NCBI GenBank assembly: GCA_030671225.1 | Contig: DAOVAE010000003.1 | Location: 1 to 17,763, forward strand | Source of the DNA: Desulfobacteraceae bacterium | GTDB lineage: Bacteria; Desulfobacterota; Desulfobacteria; Desulfobacterales; UBA11574 | DNA length: 17,763 bases | Reading direction: 5' to 3' | Shown: piece by piece, positions 5,587 to 14,083 of the stretch | How the letters are laid out: each line of letters opens with the position of its first letter | Position numbering within the stretch: position 1 is the stretch's first letter | Made by a program: the position numbers and the translations under genes | The notes under the pieces: generated by a model | Told to the model about the DNA's origin: nothing | Database searches by the model: none | The model's input: only the letters and a program-made list of their open reading frames with translations

Positions 5587-8007
5587 ATGAAAGTCAGCCT
5601 AAGCTGGTTAAAAGAATATATTAGCATTGATATTAATGTAAATGACCTGGCGGATGCTCTCACCATGGTCGGCCTCGAAGTTGAAGCCGTTTCTGACCGT
5701 TATGATTACTTAAACAGTGTTGTCATCGGCAGGATTGCTAATATTGATCCCCATCCCAATGTTGACAAGCTTAAACTCTGCAGTGTGGATATAGGCGACA
5801 AAATAATCCCTGTTGTTTGTGGCGCGCCCAATGCAAGAAAGGATATGCTTGCGCCATGTGCCCTGCCCGGCACCTGTTTCCCAAAAGGATCCGTCCTGGA
5901 AAAAGATGTAGTCCGGGGGGAGGCATCAGAAGGGATGCTTTGCAGTGAATTTGAATTGGGACTTGGTAACAACAGTCATGGTATCATGGAACTCAACCGG
6001 GATCTTTGGATAGGTGCTCCGCTTAATAAAGCCCTTGAATTGTCAGATCCGGTGTTAGAAATCGATCTGACTCCGAACAGGCCTGATTGTCTCAGTATCA
6101 TTGGAATGGCTCGCGAAATCGCAGGATTGCAGAAAAAGAAAGTTACATACCCTGAAATTCGCCTGCCGGAATCATTTGATGACGTTTCCAAATATACCTC
6201 TATTAGTATAATTGACCCTCACCTTTGCCCGAGATATGCAGCCAGCCTTGTTTTTGATATTACCGTTGGGCCGTCTCCTTTTTGGCTTCAGGATCGTTTG
6301 ATTTCAGTCGGCTTAAAACCGATTAACAATATTGTCGATATAACAAATTTCGTAATGATGGAGACCGGCCAGCCGCTTCACGCCTTTGATTTTGACCGCC
6401 TTGCCGAAAACAGGATTGTTGTGCGCGCTGCCAGGCAAGACGAAACCTTTATCACCCTTGACGGAAAGGAACGCCGCCTTGATCAGGAAATGCTTATGAT
6501 TTGCGACGGTGAAAAGCCGATCGCCCTTGCGGGCGTTATGGGCGGCCTGAATTCGGAAATCGAAAATTCCACCACAAGAATGCTTCTTGAAAGTGCATAT
6601 TTTGACCCTATTTGCATTCGCAAAACTTCAAAAAAAACAGGGCTGAGCACAGACGCCTCCCATCGCTTTGAGCGCGGCGTTGACCCCAATGGAACAGTTG
6701 CGGCGCTAAATCGAGCTACGCAACTCATTGCCCAAATCAGCGGAGGTAATATTGTTAAGGGTATAATAGATGAATATCCAAACCCGGTTCCAGACAAGAC
6801 AATCAATCTTAGTGTCAAGGCGTTAAATCGCCGGCTAGGTATCCGTCTTGATGCGAATGACATTGAAAACTATTTAAAATCGATTGAATTTGAAATTGCG
6901 AAAATTAACGATGAAAAACTCCAGGTTTTTCCACCTTCCTTTAGAGTCGACATAAGTAGGTTTGAAGACCTTGCCGAAGAGATTGCTCGTCTATTCGGTT
7001 ATAACAATATCGAAACAACCTTCCCGCTGATACCGGTCGAAGTCAGACATCCTTCAAAAAAGATCGAGTCAAGAAATCACATCAAACGCCTGATGACCGG
7101 TCTGGGGTTTAACGAGGCAATAAATTATAGTTTTATCAGTAAATTATCATGTGATCGTCTCGAACTCGATCCGTATGACCCCAAAAGGCAAATGGTAGAC
7201 ATATTAAATCCTCTTTCTGAAGACCAGTCCGTAATGCGAACATCTCTGATACCCGGCCTTCTTGAAACAATGAAGTACAACATGTCGGTGCAAAACAGAA
7301 ATCTTAAACTGTTTGAGATAGGCAACGTCTTTTTTAACACCGGCCAAGAGGACAGTCAACCTGATGAGGTTGAAATGCTGTCAGGCCTCTGGACAGGGGC
7401 AAGAGTCAATGCGGTTTGGTTTTCCAAGGAGGTCAATTGTGATTTTTATGACCTAAAAGGCGTTGTTGAAGAACTTTTACGGAATCTGGGTATCATGAAT
7501 GCCACGTTTACCAACATGCCGCCGGCATCCTGTTTTTACACCAAGCCCGGATTTACAGCCCAGGTTTTTATTGAAGACAAATCCATAGGACTTGTCGGAG
7601 AATTACATCCTAAAGTGCTTAGCAATTATGATTTAAAACAAACAGCCTTTATTTTTGAATTCAATTTTGATATGCTTATAGAAAACATACCGGATACGAA
7701 AATTGCATCACCAATTCCGAAGTTTCCGGCCACATCAAGGGATGTTACACTGATTGTTGATAAGGATATTGAAGCTTATAATACCCTGCAAAGCATTAAA
7801 GATTTAAATGAAGTGCTGGTGGAAGACTTACAGCTGTTTGATGTTTTTAAAGGTTATCCGATTCCTGCAGGGAGGAAAAGTATCTCATTAAGAATAATTT
7901 ACAGATCTTCCGGTGAAACCCTGGATGTTAACAGGGTAAATCGAATTCATAAAAGCATTACGGAAAGGCTTCTGAAAAAGTTTGACGCAACCCTGCCGGC
8001 TGAATAA
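5587..8007 (+). CDS. pheT: phenylalanyl-tRNA synthetase beta subunit
   Basis: The 806-residue protein begins MKVSLSWLKEYISIDINVNDLADALTMVGLEVEAV, the standard PheT N-terminus, followed by an OB-fold tRNA-binding domain (about 40-150; GAPNARKDMLAPCALPG, EASEGMLCSEFELGLG). The B3/B4 editing domain, with HAFDFDRL and IALAGVMGG, removes mischarged Tyr. B5 and a class-II-like core follow, including RFEDLAEEIARLFGYNNIETTFP. The last ~95 residues (FPATSRDVTLIVDK to the end) form the FDX-ACB anticodon-binding domain. Length and domains are complete. ATG at 5587 follows the pheS stop by one base, implying translational coupling. A 296-bp repeat-bearing gap follows in place of the ihfA gene common after pheT in Proteobacteria. 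Confidence 0.97.
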   Translation: MKVSLSWLKEYISIDINVNDLADALTMVGLEVEAVSDRYDYLNSVVIGRIANIDPHPNVDKLKLCSVDIGDKIIPVVCGAPNARKDMLAPCALPGTCFPKGSVLEKDVVRGEASEGMLCSEFELGLGNNSHGIMELNRDLWIGAPLNKALELSDPVLEIDLTPNRPDCLSIIGMAREIAGLQKKKVTYPEIRLPESFDDVSKYTSISIIDPHLCPRYAASLVFDITVGPSPFWLQDRLISVGLKPINNIVDITNFVMMETGQPLHAFDFDRLAENRIVVRAARQDETFITLDGKERRLDQEMLMICDGEKPIALAGVMGGLNSEIENSTTRMLLESAYFDPICIRKTSKKTGLSTDASHRFERGVDPNGTVAALNRATQLIAQISGGNIVKGIIDEYPNPVPDKTINLSVKALNRRLGIRLDANDIENYLKSIEFEIAKINDEKLQVFPPSFRVDISRFEDLAEEIARLFGYNNIETTFPLIPVEVRHPSKKIESRNHIKRLMTGLGFNEAINYSFISKLSCDRLELDPYDPKRQMVDILNPLSEDQSVMRTSLIPGLLETMKYNMSVQNRNLKLFEIGNVFFNTGQEDSQPDEVEMLSGLWTGARVNAVWFSKEVNCDFYDLKGVVEELLRNLGIMNATFTNMPPASCFYTKPGFTAQVFIEDKSIGLVGELHPKVLSNYDLKQTAFIFEFNFDMLIENIPDTKIASPIPKFPATSRDVTLIVDKDIEAYNTLQSIKDLNEVLVEDLQLFDVFKGYPIPAGRKSISLRIIYRSSGETLDVNRVNRIHKSITERLLKKFDATLPAE

Positions 8008-8088
8008 ACGTCTCGTAATAAATTATCCAATTATAATACGATACCGTATTTATAACTTGGTTATTCATTCTATGTATGCAAAAGTGTA

Positions 8089-8198
8089 AAGTGCCTAAAG
8101 TGAACTAAAGTGCCTAAAGTTAAGGTATTCTATTAATTTTAATTATAATTGATCGCGCTGAAAGCGCGTTCCTCAACTTTAGCTCACTTTAGGCACTT
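8089..8198 (+). repeat. long imperfect inverted repeat with internal direct repeats
   Basis: Arm 8089-8111 and the reverse complement of 8176-8198 agree at 22 of 23 positions. The left side also holds a 14-bp direct repeat, AAAGTGCCTAAAGT, at 8088-8101 and 8107-8120. Near the centre lies a compact hairpin, CGCGCT (8154-8159), loop GAA, AGCGCG (8163-8168). The gap 8008-8303 contains no credible ORF. The right arm is related to 11305-11340. Confidence 0.75.
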
Positions 8199-8220
8199 CA
8201 AACTTCAAACTTCAAACTTT
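8195..8220 (+). repeat. heptamer tandem repeat ACTTCAA
   Basis: Three exact copies of ACTTCAA (8195, 8202 and 8209) and a partial fourth follow directly on the right arm of the inverted repeat. A one-and-a-half-unit version ends the related sequence at 11340. Confidence 0.75.
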
Positions 8221-8303
8221 TGGACTTCAGCTTATACGGGATAGTTGCCTTGATAAAAATACGTAATCGAATTTCCGAATTAGAGCACTAAGTTATATTA
8301 AAA

Positions 8304-8651
8304 ATGCAAAACAATACATATTACCAGAAAGAATTGCCGGATAAGCTTTACTTCAAGGTTGGAGAAGTAAGTGCAATTGTCGGAGTCCCTGCATATGTTC
8401 TAAGGTTCTGGGAAGCTGAGTTTAAAAAGATCAAACCCAAAAGATCCCCTTCAGGCCAGAGGATGTATAGAAAAAGTGATGTTGAACTTATTTTAAGGAT
8501 CAAGCATCTTTTGTATGAAAAGAAATTTACAATTCAGGGTGCAAAGCAACATTTGAAAACAAAACCTGATGAAAAAGAAGAAAAACCTTCAACCATTACA
8601 CTTGATGAAATCCGCATGGAACTCGCAAGCATACGTGATCTTATCAGCTAA
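8304..8651 (+). CDS. MerR-family transcriptional regulator
   Basis: A 115-residue protein whose residues 14-82 form a MerR-type winged helix-turn-helix. YFKVGEVSAIVGVPAYVLRFWEAEFKKIKPKRSPSGQRMYRKSDVELILRIKHLL shows the helix-turn-helix, the wing (SGQRMYR) and the second helical part. The tail after residue 85 is short, charged and lacks an effector-binding domain or clustered cysteines, so no metal or drug ligand is implied. A gene of this type commonly follows pheT (often with ihfA between) in Delta- and Gammaproteobacteria relatives; its targets are generally unknown. The ATG has no recognisable Shine-Dalgarno, so the start is moderately sure. Confidence 0.9.
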   Translation: MQNNTYYQKELPDKLYFKVGEVSAIVGVPAYVLRFWEAEFKKIKPKRSPSGQRMYRKSDVELILRIKHLLYEKKFTIQGAKQHLKTKPDEKEEKPSTITLDEIRMELASIRDLIS

Positions 8652-8675
8652 CCTCCAATTCTACCATCCTATTTA

Positions 8676-8828
8676 AAATTGACGAACTCGCAAAAAATCG
8701 AATTTATCGCGTTTTAGGTTTTTAGATCCTAACATTTACTGTTGATAACGAATATTTAAAACTTAAAACCTAAAACTTGAAACGTCCTTAAAAAATCGTA
8801 TTTTTCCTTTTTACGAGACCATCAAATT
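8676..8828. repeat. MITE-like palindromic element with terminal inverted repeats
   Basis: The ends 8676-8696 (AAATTGACGAACTCGCAAAAA with a break, read in two parts: AAATTGACGAA then CTCGCAAAAA) and 8808-8828 (TTTTTACGAG, then ACCATCAAATT) are imperfect inverted copies of each other, about 15 of 20 positions. Nested inside is a perfect 12-bp pair, GTTTTAGGTTTT (8711-8722) with AAAACCTAAAAC (8765-8776). There is no ORF inside. The ends resemble the TTCGTAAAAAGTC repeats at 1722 and 9158. Whether it moves is unknown; no target-site duplication is obvious. Confidence 0.45.
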
Positions 8829-8843
8829 TATTATTGAAAGATA

Positions 8844-8872
8844 TTGACAAGGGGGGTTTTTTTTAATATCTT
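8844..8872 (+). promoter_or_regulatory. sigma70-type promoter of tRNA-Gly
   Basis: A perfect -35 box, TTGACA (8844-8849), is followed after 17 bp by TATCTT (8867-8872, four of six consensus bases). The expected start near 8879 lies about eight bases before the mature tRNA 5' end. A G6-T8 run occupies the spacer. Confidence 0.65.
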
Positions 8873-8886
8873 ATACAAATTAATGT

Positions 8887-8961
8887 GCGGGCATAACTCA
8901 GTGGTAGAGTACAAGCTTCCCAAGCTTGGAGTCGCGAGTTCAAATCTCGTTGCCCGCTCCA
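8887..8961 (+). tRNA. tRNA-Gly (anticodon CCC)
   Basis: A full cloverleaf folds from the sequence. The acceptor stem is GCGGGCA with TGCCCGC, discriminator T, and CCA is encoded (8959-8961). The D arm carries ACTC-AGTGGTA-GAGT. The anticodon stem CAAGC/GCTTG encloses loop TTCCCAA, giving anticodon CCC for GGG codons. The T arm is GCGAG-TTCAAAT-CTCGT. It is 75 nt with CCA. It has its own promoter upstream and a terminator 149 nt downstream, so it is a separate transcription unit between the pheT/merR and rimP/nusA clusters. Confidence 0.97.
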
Positions 8962-9109
8962 TTATAAGTTCGCCTTTTTCATTATAAAGGTTATCTGAGC
9001 GTAGATTTTGGCTATGGATTTGTGGTTTGGAGTTAATTATTTTCTTATGGTTATTTTCATGAATTGATAAAGTCTCTCGATCCACCAAAAGATCTACCTG
9101 TATGAAAAG

Positions 9110-9140
9110 AAACGGGCGAAAGCCCGTTTTTGTTTTTTTT
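9110..9140 (+). terminator. intrinsic terminator downstream of tRNA-Gly
   Basis: AAACGGGC (9110-9117), tetraloop GAAA, GCCCGTTT (9122-9129) form a perfect 8-bp stem running straight into a T-rich tract to 9140. This is the clearest Rho-independent terminator in the window. The 148 nt between the tRNA and the stem hold no gene that I recognise; they could be trailer or a small RNA. Confidence 0.9.
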
Positions 9141-9162
9141 GTAAAGGTCTTAAAACATTCGT

Positions 9163-9185
9163 AAAAAGTCGTTTTTTGACTTTTT
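9163..9185 (+). repeat. hairpin containing dispersed repeat core, copy 2
   Basis: AAAAAGTC (9163-9170) and GACTTTTT (9178-9185) form an 8-bp inverted repeat with a 7-nt T-rich loop. The 13-mer TTCGTAAAAAGTC at 9158-9170 is identical to 1722-1734. It lies immediately at the proposed rimP start. Confidence 0.65.
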
Positions 9186-9747
9186 GCCAAAGCATTGCGT
9201 TAATAGACCATTGAAAGATCAAAGAAAAAAAATAAATATTAAAAAGCCAAAGCCTAAAGGTAAGGTCAGAAAATATAAAAGTTGGTCTTGGGCGGAAAAA
9301 GAAAAAATTATTGCACAGGTAAAAGATTTAATAGAACCTTTGTGTGAAGCCGAGGGTATGGAGCTGGTACACTTTGAGTATCAACGGGAAGCAGGCGGAA
9401 AGATACTACGCCTTTATATAGACAGGCCCGGCGGGGTTACTCTGGATGACTGTGTACATATCAGCCGCCAATCTGGCGATCTTTTGGATGTATATTTTGA
9501 AAATACCGGGCCATACAGCCTGGAAGTCTCATCGCCGGGACCGAACCGTCCTTTGGGGAAAAAGCTTGACTTTGAAAGATTCAAAGGAAACCGAGTTAAT
9601 ATCAAAACTGCTCAACCTGTCGATGGTAAACAAAAATTCAAAGGTGTCCTTATGGGCATATCAGAAGAAATAGTAAAATTATCGGTTGATGATAAAACAG
9701 TGGCTATTCCTTATCAGGAAATTACCATGGCGCGACTTGCCGATTAG
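9184..9747 (+). CDS. rimP: ribosome maturation factor RimP
   Basis: RimP assists late 30S maturation around uS12. The core is clear: IEPLCEAEGMELVHFEYQREAGGKILRLYIDRPGGVTLDDCVHISRQSGDLLDV, then YSLEVSSPGPNRPLGKKLDFERFKGNRVNIKT (N-terminal domain and linker), and a C-terminal SH3-like domain ending VAIPYQEITMARLAD. The frame is open from a TTG at 9184, giving 187 residues. Most homologues are about 150, and the first ~40 residues here are lysine-rich (KDQRKKINIKKPKPKGKVRKYKSWSW). No ATG precedes the core, so the start is TTG at 9184, TTG at 9211 or a rarer codon; none has a good Shine-Dalgarno. It is followed after 45 bp by nusA, the standard order. Confidence 0.92.
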   Translation: MPKHCVNRPLKDQRKKINIKKPKPKGKVRKYKSWSWAEKEKIIAQVKDLIEPLCEAEGMELVHFEYQREAGGKILRLYIDRPGGVTLDDCVHISRQSGDLLDVYFENTGPYSLEVSSPGPNRPLGKKLDFERFKGNRVNIKTAQPVDGKQKFKGVLMGISEEIVKLSVDDKTVAIPYQEITMARLAD

Positions 9748-9792
9748 CACGAATTTACATATTAGCGTATTTTAGAATAACGGAGAAAACCT

Positions 9793-11196
9793 ATGCTTAT
9801 AACAGATATAAAGCGTGTCATTGAACAGGTTAGTCGTGACAAAGGCATCGATCGCCAGGTTCTTATCAGGGCACTTGAAGAGGCTTTGGGGTCTGCTGCG
9901 AGAAAAAAGTTTGGGACCAAGGTCGATATTGAAGTTCAATACAATGACGCAACCGGCGAGATCGAGGTATTCCAGTTTAAAGATGTCACTGAAGAAGTTA
10001 CAGAGCCTGACATCCAAATCAGCCTTGATGAGGGACGTAAGTTGGATTCGGAATGCGAAATCGGCGACAGCCTCGGCACAAAAATGGATACTGCCACTTT
10101 TGGACGCATAGCCGCACAGTCGGCCAAACAGGTTATTATCCAAAAAATGAAGGATGCGGAAAGAGATGCAGTTTATTCCGGTTTCATTGACCGGAAAGGA
10201 GAAATCATAAACGGAATTGTCCAGCGTTTTGACCGTAATGACATTATTGTCAATCTTGGTCATACAGAGGGCATCCTTCCTGCAAGAGAGCAGGTTCCAA
10301 AGGAATCGTATAGGCGTGGCGATCGTATCAGGGCATATATAATGGATGTACTTCATGACACACGCGGCCCTCAGATTGTTCTTTCAAGAACTCATCCTGA
10401 ATTTCTGATCAATCTTTTTAAAACTGAAGTTCCAGAAATCAGCGAAGGTATCGTTACCATTATGGGTGCAGTCCGTGAACCAGGAATCCGGGCAAAATTT
10501 TCCGTAGCCTCAAATGATTCTGATATAGACCCGGTTGGTGCATGCGTGGGAATGAAAGGGAGCCGTGTACAGAATGTTGTTCAGGAACTTAGGGGTGAAA
10601 AAATAGACATTATATCCTGGCATATTGATCCTGCAAAATTTGTGTGCAATGCACTGGCACCTGCCGAAATATCCAGAGTTATTATTGATGAAGAGAATAA
10701 TTCCATGGAAGTCATTGTTCCCGACGAATTTCTTTCAATAGCCATAGGTAAAAAAGGACAGAATGTTCGTCTGGCCTCAAAACTTACCAAATGGTATCTT
10801 GATGTCATTAGTGAGACACGATACAGTGAAGCCATGCAAGACGGCTACAACTCTCTGGTGTCATTGCCGGGCATCGGAATTAGCCTGGCCGATGCATTGT
10901 ATGAAAAGGGCTTTTTTTCTGCCGAGGAACTTAGCAATGCTTCCGTAGAAGATCTAATCCGGATTAGAGGTATTGCCGAAGGGAAAGCCAACCAACTCAT
11001 TGACATTGCGACAAATTATATGTCGAGCATAGGCGCAATCGATGAAACGTCTAAAAAAGTTTTACCGGATGATGAAACAGACGACGAGATTTCAGCAGTT
11101 TCGGATGTTCAGGAGGTCTTAAAAGAAAATATAGATAGTGATGAGGATGCATCCGGCCATTCTTCATCAGAGGATAATGCTGCAAAAGATGACTGA
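9793..11196 (+). CDS. nusA: transcription termination/antitermination factor NusA
   Basis: NusA binds RNA polymerase and RNA to control pausing, termination and rRNA antitermination. The 467-residue protein has the N-terminal polymerase-binding domain (about 1-130; [30 protein letters not shown]), an S1 domain (about 133-200; [23 protein letters not shown]), KH1 (around 250-275; [27 protein letters not shown]) and KH2 (around 314-340; [21 protein letters not shown]). A helix-hairpin-helix repeat follows ([35 protein letters not shown]), and an acidic, Ser/Asp-rich tail of about 40 residues closes the protein. CGGAG precedes the ATG at good spacing. A 158-bp repeat-containing gap without ylxR separates it from infB. 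Confidence 0.97.
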   Translation: MLITDIKRVIEQVSRDKGIDRQVLIRALEEALGSAARKKFGTKVDIEVQYNDATGEIEVFQFKDVTEEVTEPDIQISLDEGRKLDSECEIGDSLGTKMDTATFGRIAAQSAKQVIIQKMKDAERDAVYSGFIDRKGEIINGIVQRFDRNDIIVNLGHTEGILPAREQVPKESYRRGDRIRAYIMDVLHDTRGPQIVLSRTHPEFLINLFKTEVPEISEGIVTIMGAVREPGIRAKFSVASNDSDIDPVGACVGMKGSRVQNVVQELRGEKIDIISWHIDPAKFVCNALAPAEISRVIIDEENNSMEVIVPDEFLSIAIGKKGQNVRLASKLTKWYLDVISETRYSEAMQDGYNSLVSLPGIGISLADALYEKGFFSAEELSNASVEDLIRIRGIAEGKANQLIDIATNYMSSIGAIDETSKKVLPDDETDDEISAVSDVQEVLKENIDSDEDASGHSSSEDNAAKDD

Positions 11197-11254
11197 TAAT
11201 TTGTGAACGAGCCCTTAGCTACACTGCGCTCAATCCAGCAAGATTGCGGGAGAA

Positions 11255-11286
11255 TGTTGGAATAATGGAATAGTGGAATATTGAGC
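11255..11286 (+). repeat. degenerate octamer tandem repeat, second locus
   Basis: Units TGTTGGAA (11255), TAATGGAA (11263), TAGTGGAA (11271) and degenerate TATTGAGC (11279) run in one 8-nt phase in the nusA-infB gap. The consensus TAnTGGAA matches the array at 2563-2594, down to the TGTTGGA unit. Confidence 0.7.
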
Positions 11287-11304
11287 TTAAACCACTAACT
11301 TAAT

Positions 11305-11340
11305 TTTAGCTCTCTTTGGGCACTTCGAACTTCAAACTTT
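11305..11340 (+). repeat. copy of the pheT-merR intergenic repeat
   Basis: This 36-nt segment matches the stretch beginning at 8178 at 33 of 36 positions (shared blocks TTTAGCTC, GGCACTTC, AACTTCAAACTT). It ends immediately before the AAGGGGG Shine-Dalgarno of infB. Confidence 0.7.
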
Positions 11341-11354
11341 AATAAGGGGGATGG

Positions 11355-14021
11355 ATGGCAAAGATCAGAATATATGAACTTGCCAGGGATCTTAACATGA
11401 CAAATAAAGTGCTGCTCGAAAAGCTACTGAATATGAATATTGAAGTAAAAAGCCATATGAGTTCTCTGGACGATGAAGTAACAGCCAGAATCAAAACGAA
11501 TCTTCTCGGCACACAAGAAAAAGAGATCGAGGAAACGCGTATAAAGTCTACGATTATCCGAAGACGTAGAAAACCAGTGTCCATAGAGCCTGTTCGTGTA
11601 GAAACGGATGTTGAACCGGTACAGCCTAAAGAAAGGGAACTCCCTCCGAAAAAAGAACCGGAAGAGCAACTCAAGAAAGATGTTTCTGAAAGGGTTGTTG
11701 AGGATAAAGAGGCTGAAAAGAAAGACGTTCCGGAAAAAGTTGATGCAGCTGATAAAGGTATTGAGCAAACTGTCCTTGCGAAAAAGAAACATAAAATCAA
11801 AAAGCCGGCCGTATCAAAACGTAAAAAACCCGCTGTTTTAAAGAAATTAAAACCGAAAGCAGCAGTCAAAAAGGTTAAAAAAGATACTCCGGCAAAGATT
11901 ATAAAACTGCCGGTAACGCCTCCTCCTGAGAAAAAAGCTCTCAAGATCGTAAAAGACCAGGTTAAGAAACCTATAAAAAAAGTTGCAAAAATATCTACGC
12001 CGGAGGAAGTCGCCCCTGAAAGCATAGACCTGCAAAAAGATTTAATCTCCAAAGGTAAAAAGAAAAAGAAATGGGTAAAAAAGCTTGACGAAGTTGTAAG
12101 GGATAAAAAGTTTTTCAAAAAGAAAATCTCCTTTAGGAAAAAAGAGGTTGTCGAAGGGGCAGACCTTTATGCCAAGGGGCATCGGGGTCGCAAAGGCCGC
12201 AAGATTGCTAAAACCAAAGCAGCCGTTTCGCAACAAAAGCCTTTGATAACTATACCTAAAGCTATTAAACGTAGAATAAAAATCGACGACACAATCGCCT
12301 TGTCTGATCTGGCAAAACGTATGGGGATCAAAGCCGGTGAAATGATTAAAAAGCTGATGGATTTAGGTGTTATGGCAACTGTTAATCAGACACTAGACTT
12401 TGACACCGCCGTTCTTGTTGCCGCAGAATTCGATTACGAACTGGAAAAAGCCTCTTTTGAGGAAGAAACTGTTTTACATGTAGAAAAGGATGATCCTGAC
12501 AAGCTCATTACAAGGCCCCCGGTGGTTACTATAATGGGGCATGTGGATCATGGTAAAACATCTCTTCTTGATGTGATACGAAAAACCAAAGTCACAGAAA
12601 ATGAAGCCGGTGGAATCACGCAACACATCGGCGCCTATCATGTCTCCACAGACAAAGGCCAGATCATCTTTCTGGATACCCCGGGTCACGAAGCTTTTAC
12701 TGAAATGCGTGCCCGTGGTGCCAAGATTACCGACCTGGTAATTCTGGTTGTTGCCGCTGATGATGGTGTAATGCCGCAAACCATTGAGGCGATCAACCAC
12801 TCCAAAGCGGCAAAAGTTCCGATCATTGTTGCAATTAATAAAATAGACAAACAAAATGCTGATCCTGAACGTGTTCAGCGAGAGCTTGCTGATGCAGGGC
12901 TTGTTCCTGAGGATTGGGGCGGCGATACCATCTTTGTCCAGGTTTCGGCTAAGGAGAATCGGGGAATTGATGAGCTGCTTGAAATGGCACTTCTTCAGAC
13001 CGAAATATTGGAACTCAAAGCCAATCCGGATAGGCTTGCAATGGGCTACGTGGTTGAAGCCAAGCTGGATTCAGGCAGAGGCGCTGTTGCCACGGTTCTG
13101 ATAAAGCATGGAACACTGAAGGTTAATGATCCCGTGGTCTGTGGCATACACTATGGCAAAACAAGAGCCTTGCTGAACGATAGGGGAATGCATGTAACGT
13201 CAGCCGGCCCTTCAATACCGGTTGAAATAATCGGTCTTTCCGGTGTGCCCAATGCCGGAGATGACTTTATTTCGCTTGCAGACGAAAAGAACGCTAAGCA
13301 GGTCAGTGCACATAGAATCCAGAAACATCGATCTAAAGAACTGGCAAAAACCAGCAGATTAAGTCTCGAAAAACTTTATGAGCAGATGCAGAAAAGCAAA
13401 GTTAAGGATCTTAATCTCATAATAAAGGCCGATGTGCATGGTTCTATCGAAGCACTTGAAGAAGCTTTGACAAAACTTTCAAACGAGGAAGTCAGAATTA
13501 ATGTAATCCATTCAGCGACCGGGACTCTGACCGAATCGGACATCTCACTTGCCACCGTCTCTGACGCCATAATTATAGGCTTTAACGTCCGCCCCACTTC
13601 CAAAATTCAGATGCTTGCCCATGAAGAGAACGTGGATATACGTTTTTATGATATCATTTATAATGTTATAAAAGACGTAAAGGATGCCATAGTCGGTATG
13701 ATGTCGTCTACTTTTGAAGAACGGATTCTGGGAAGAGCTGAAATCCGCGAAGTGTTCCACGTCCCCAAAGTCGGGGCTATTGCAGGTTGCTATGTCACCG
13801 AGGGTAAAATAGAACGGGGGCAGCTTGCACGCGTCCTTAGGGATTGGGTTGTCTGTTACGACGGCAAGATTTCTTCCCTCCGGCATTTTAAAGACGACAT
13901 TAAAGAAATCCAGAGCGGTTATGAATGCGGGATCGGTATTGAAAAATATAATGACATCAAAATTGGTGATATAATAGAATGCTATTATTTGGAAGAGATC
14001 AAGCCTGAACTTGAACAATAA
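11355..14021 (+). CDS. infB: translation initiation factor IF-2
   Basis: IF2 is the GTPase that delivers fMet-tRNA and promotes subunit joining. The 888-residue protein starts [34 protein letters not shown] (first IF2-N module, about 1-55), has a long Lys/Glu/Pro-rich linker (about 60-300) and a second IF2-N module (about 305-365; [25 protein letters not shown]). The GTPase domain shows G1 GHVDHGKT (395-402), G3 DTPGH (441-445) and G4 NKID (495-498). Domains II to IV follow to residue 888, with [23 protein letters not shown] and the C-terminal fMet-tRNA-binding module. AAGGGGG lies just upstream of the ATG. It lies in the nusA-infB-rbfA-truB order conserved in bacteria. Confidence 0.98.
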   Translation: MAKIRIYELARDLNMTNKVLLEKLLNMNIEVKSHMSSLDDEVTARIKTNLLGTQEKEIEETRIKSTIIRRRRKPVSIEPVRVETDVEPVQPKERELPPKKEPEEQLKKDVSERVVEDKEAEKKDVPEKVDAADKGIEQTVLAKKKHKIKKPAVSKRKKPAVLKKLKPKAAVKKVKKDTPAKIIKLPVTPPPEKKALKIVKDQVKKPIKKVAKISTPEEVAPESIDLQKDLISKGKKKKKWVKKLDEVVRDKKFFKKKISFRKKEVVEGADLYAKGHRGRKGRKIAKTKAAVSQQKPLITIPKAIKRRIKIDDTIALSDLAKRMGIKAGEMIKKLMDLGVMATVNQTLDFDTAVLVAAEFDYELEKASFEEETVLHVEKDDPDKLITRPPVVTIMGHVDHGKTSLLDVIRKTKVTENEAGGITQHIGAYHVSTDKGQIIFLDTPGHEAFTEMRARGAKITDLVILVVAADDGVMPQTIEAINHSKAAKVPIIVAINKIDKQNADPERVQRELADAGLVPEDWGGDTIFVQVSAKENRGIDELLEMALLQTEILELKANPDRLAMGYVVEAKLDSGRGAVATVLIKHGTLKVNDPVVCGIHYGKTRALLNDRGMHVTSAGPSIPVEIIGLSGVPNAGDDFISLADEKNAKQVSAHRIQKHRSKELAKTSRLSLEKLYEQMQKSKVKDLNLIIKADVHGSIEALEEALTKLSNEEVRINVIHSATGTLTESDISLATVSDAIIIGFNVRPTSKIQMLAHEENVDIRFYDIIYNVIKDVKDAIVGMMSSTFEERILGRAEIREVFHVPKVGAIAGCYVTEGKIERGQLARVLRDWVVCYDGKISSLRHFKDDIKEIQSGYECGIGIEKYNDIKIGDIIECYYLEEIKPELEQ

Positions 14022-14034
14022 GTGTTGTTATCCA

Positions 14035-14083
14035 TTATCAGTTATTAGTTGTCAGTGATTCGATTAACAAATAACAAATAACG
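14035..14083 (+). repeat. heptamer-phased inverted repeat
   Basis: Seven successive 7-nt units run without slip. TTATCAG (14035), TTATTAG (14042) and TTGTCAG (14049) form the left half; ATTAACA (14063), AATAACA (14070) and AATAACG (14077) form the right half, with TGATTCG between. The halves are imperfectly complementary: 14035-14050 against the reverse complement of 14066-14081 agrees at 13 of 16 positions. It fills the infB-DUF503 gap. Confidence 0.65.

Noticed and set aside
8195..8220. CRISPR-like array from the short repeats
   Set aside because: Units are 7 nt and contiguous, without spacers of constant length, and no cas gene is present; the same holds for the 8-nt arrays.
8887..8961. 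tRNA-Gly as the attachment site of an integrated island
   Set aside because: No integrase gene and no repeated copy of the tRNA 3' end was found in the window; both sides are core genes.
8831..9190. Minus-strand ORF of 119 codons containing the peptide ATRFELATPSLGSLYSTTELCP
   Set aside because: The peptide is the antisense translation of tRNA-Gly (8887-8961), a well-known false gene call; the rest crosses the terminator and repeat hairpin.
9772..10356. Minus-strand ORF of 194 codons opposite nusA
   Set aside because: It lies wholly across the N-terminal and S1 parts of nusA, has no recognisable domain, and the sense strand is clearly coding.
11339..12118. Minus-strand ORF of 259 codons, Phe/Ser-rich and membrane-like
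   Set aside because: It is a shadow of the Lys-rich linker of infB: Lys codons read on the opposite strand as Phe and Leu. The sense protein has full IF2 domain support.
13545..14018. Minus-strand ORF of 157 codons opposite the 3' end of infB
   Set aside because: It overlaps conserved IF2 C-terminal domains and shows no domain or ribosome-binding site.
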